Shown here one piece after another: positions 13,547-13,890 of a stretch of DNA of 13,890 nt. Every line of letters starts with the position of its first letter. Position 1 is the first letter of the stretch. Under the pieces are notes generated by a model, which searched no databases, was not told where the DNA came from, and saw nothing but the letters and a program-made list of their open reading frames with translations. Made by a program: the position numbers and the translations under genes. The stretch comes from Fusobacteriaceae bacterium. Lineage in GTDB: Bacteria > Fusobacteriota > Fusobacteriia > Fusobacteriales > Fusobacteriaceae. The DNA lies in the NCBI GenBank assembly GCA_016938425.1, contig JAFGUR010000064.1, forward strand, positions 1 to 13,890, in the 5' to 3' direction.

Positions 13547-13890
13547 ATGAAAAAATTAATTATAATATTTATACTTTTTACATGTGTTTGTATAAATATT
13601 TTTTCAACAGAAGCAGTTTATGCTAAAAGTAATTATTTACCAAATAAAACAGATACTAATATTAGAATTTTAGCTGAAAATTTAGCATTTTTAAAAATAC
13701 TAAATTTAGAAAAAAACTCAAGTGAAAAGGAGTTTATACAAACAAAAATTAATAGTTCAGTAAATATAATAAATAATTACCAAAATAAAATAAGTGATAA
13801 CAATTTGGAAAATGTAAAAAAGCATTTAAATAATGATGACGCTTTAATCTTAGAATACATAAAAACTAATAAAGATAATCTAGTTGCTAA
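13547..13890 (+). CDS. Exported protein of unknown function, 3' end outside window (partial)
   Basis: The frame is open from ATG 13547 to the window end (114 complete codons), 12 bases after the bioF stop and preceded by AGAAAGG (13534-13540), so it is probably in the bio operon. It begins with a signal peptide: MKKL, a hydrophobic core (IIIFILFTCVCINIF), then a probable signal peptidase I site after VYA (residue 26). A lipobox is not convincing (LFTC). The mature part is rich in Asn, Lys, Ile and Glu and looks helical, with repeated NN and KN pairs. I do not recognise a family from this portion. An exported product is unexpected beside cytoplasmic biotin enzymes. Confidence 0.75.
   Translation, partial: MKKLIIIFILFTCVCINIFSTEAVYAKSNYLPNKTDTNIRILAENLAFLKILNLEKNSSEKEFIQTKINSSVNIINNYQNKISDNNLENVKKHLNNDDALILEYIKTNKDNLVA

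Overview
The window is AT-rich DNA with dense, same-strand genes, AGA/ATA-rich codon use, strong AGGAGG-type ribosome binding sites and several GTG or TTG starts. Together with the gene content (accB-accC-asp23-amaP-DUF2273-nusB order, LytTR/DUF3021 pair, anaerobe-type BioB) it most resembles a Fusobacterium or a close relative. That placement is an inference, since no marker RNA gene is present.

Layout, all genes on the + strand. (1) 1-140 holds a short GC-rich patch with a perfect hairpin, then the leader of a two-gene unit: a LytTR DNA-binding protein and a four-helix DUF3021 membrane protein, closed by a strong terminator. (2) dnaE, the replicative DNA polymerase III alpha subunit, with every metal ligand of its PHP domain present. 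(3) A seven-gene cluster with the B. subtilis-like order accB, accC, yqhY (Asp23 family), nusB, with amaP and a DUF2273 gene inserted before nusB and a large multidomain PP2C phosphatase at the end. Tandem terminators follow it. (4) A DeoR-family regulator with its own promoter and a possible operator. (5) bioB and bioF for biotin synthesis, followed at close spacing by the start of a gene for an exported protein that runs off the window.

The most surprising point is the accB-like gene. It aligns without gaps to the biotinyl domain of the biotin carboxyl carrier protein, but the biotin-accepting lysine (E-A-M-K-M in the family) is a glycine (D-S-M-G-I). It therefore cannot carry biotin at the normal site, although it is next to an intact biotin carboxylase gene and a relative of YqhY, which is linked to acetyl-CoA carboxylase control in B. 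subtilis. This resembles the plant BADC proteins, non-biotinylated BCCP paralogues that restrain the carboxylase. Two other proteins depart from textbook forms. BioB lacks the first auxiliary-cluster cysteine of the E. coli type, consistent with the Type II BioB of strict anaerobes. The phosphatase carries a degenerate receiver, a STAS domain with a phosphorylatable serine, an intact receiver and a PP2C domain in one chain.
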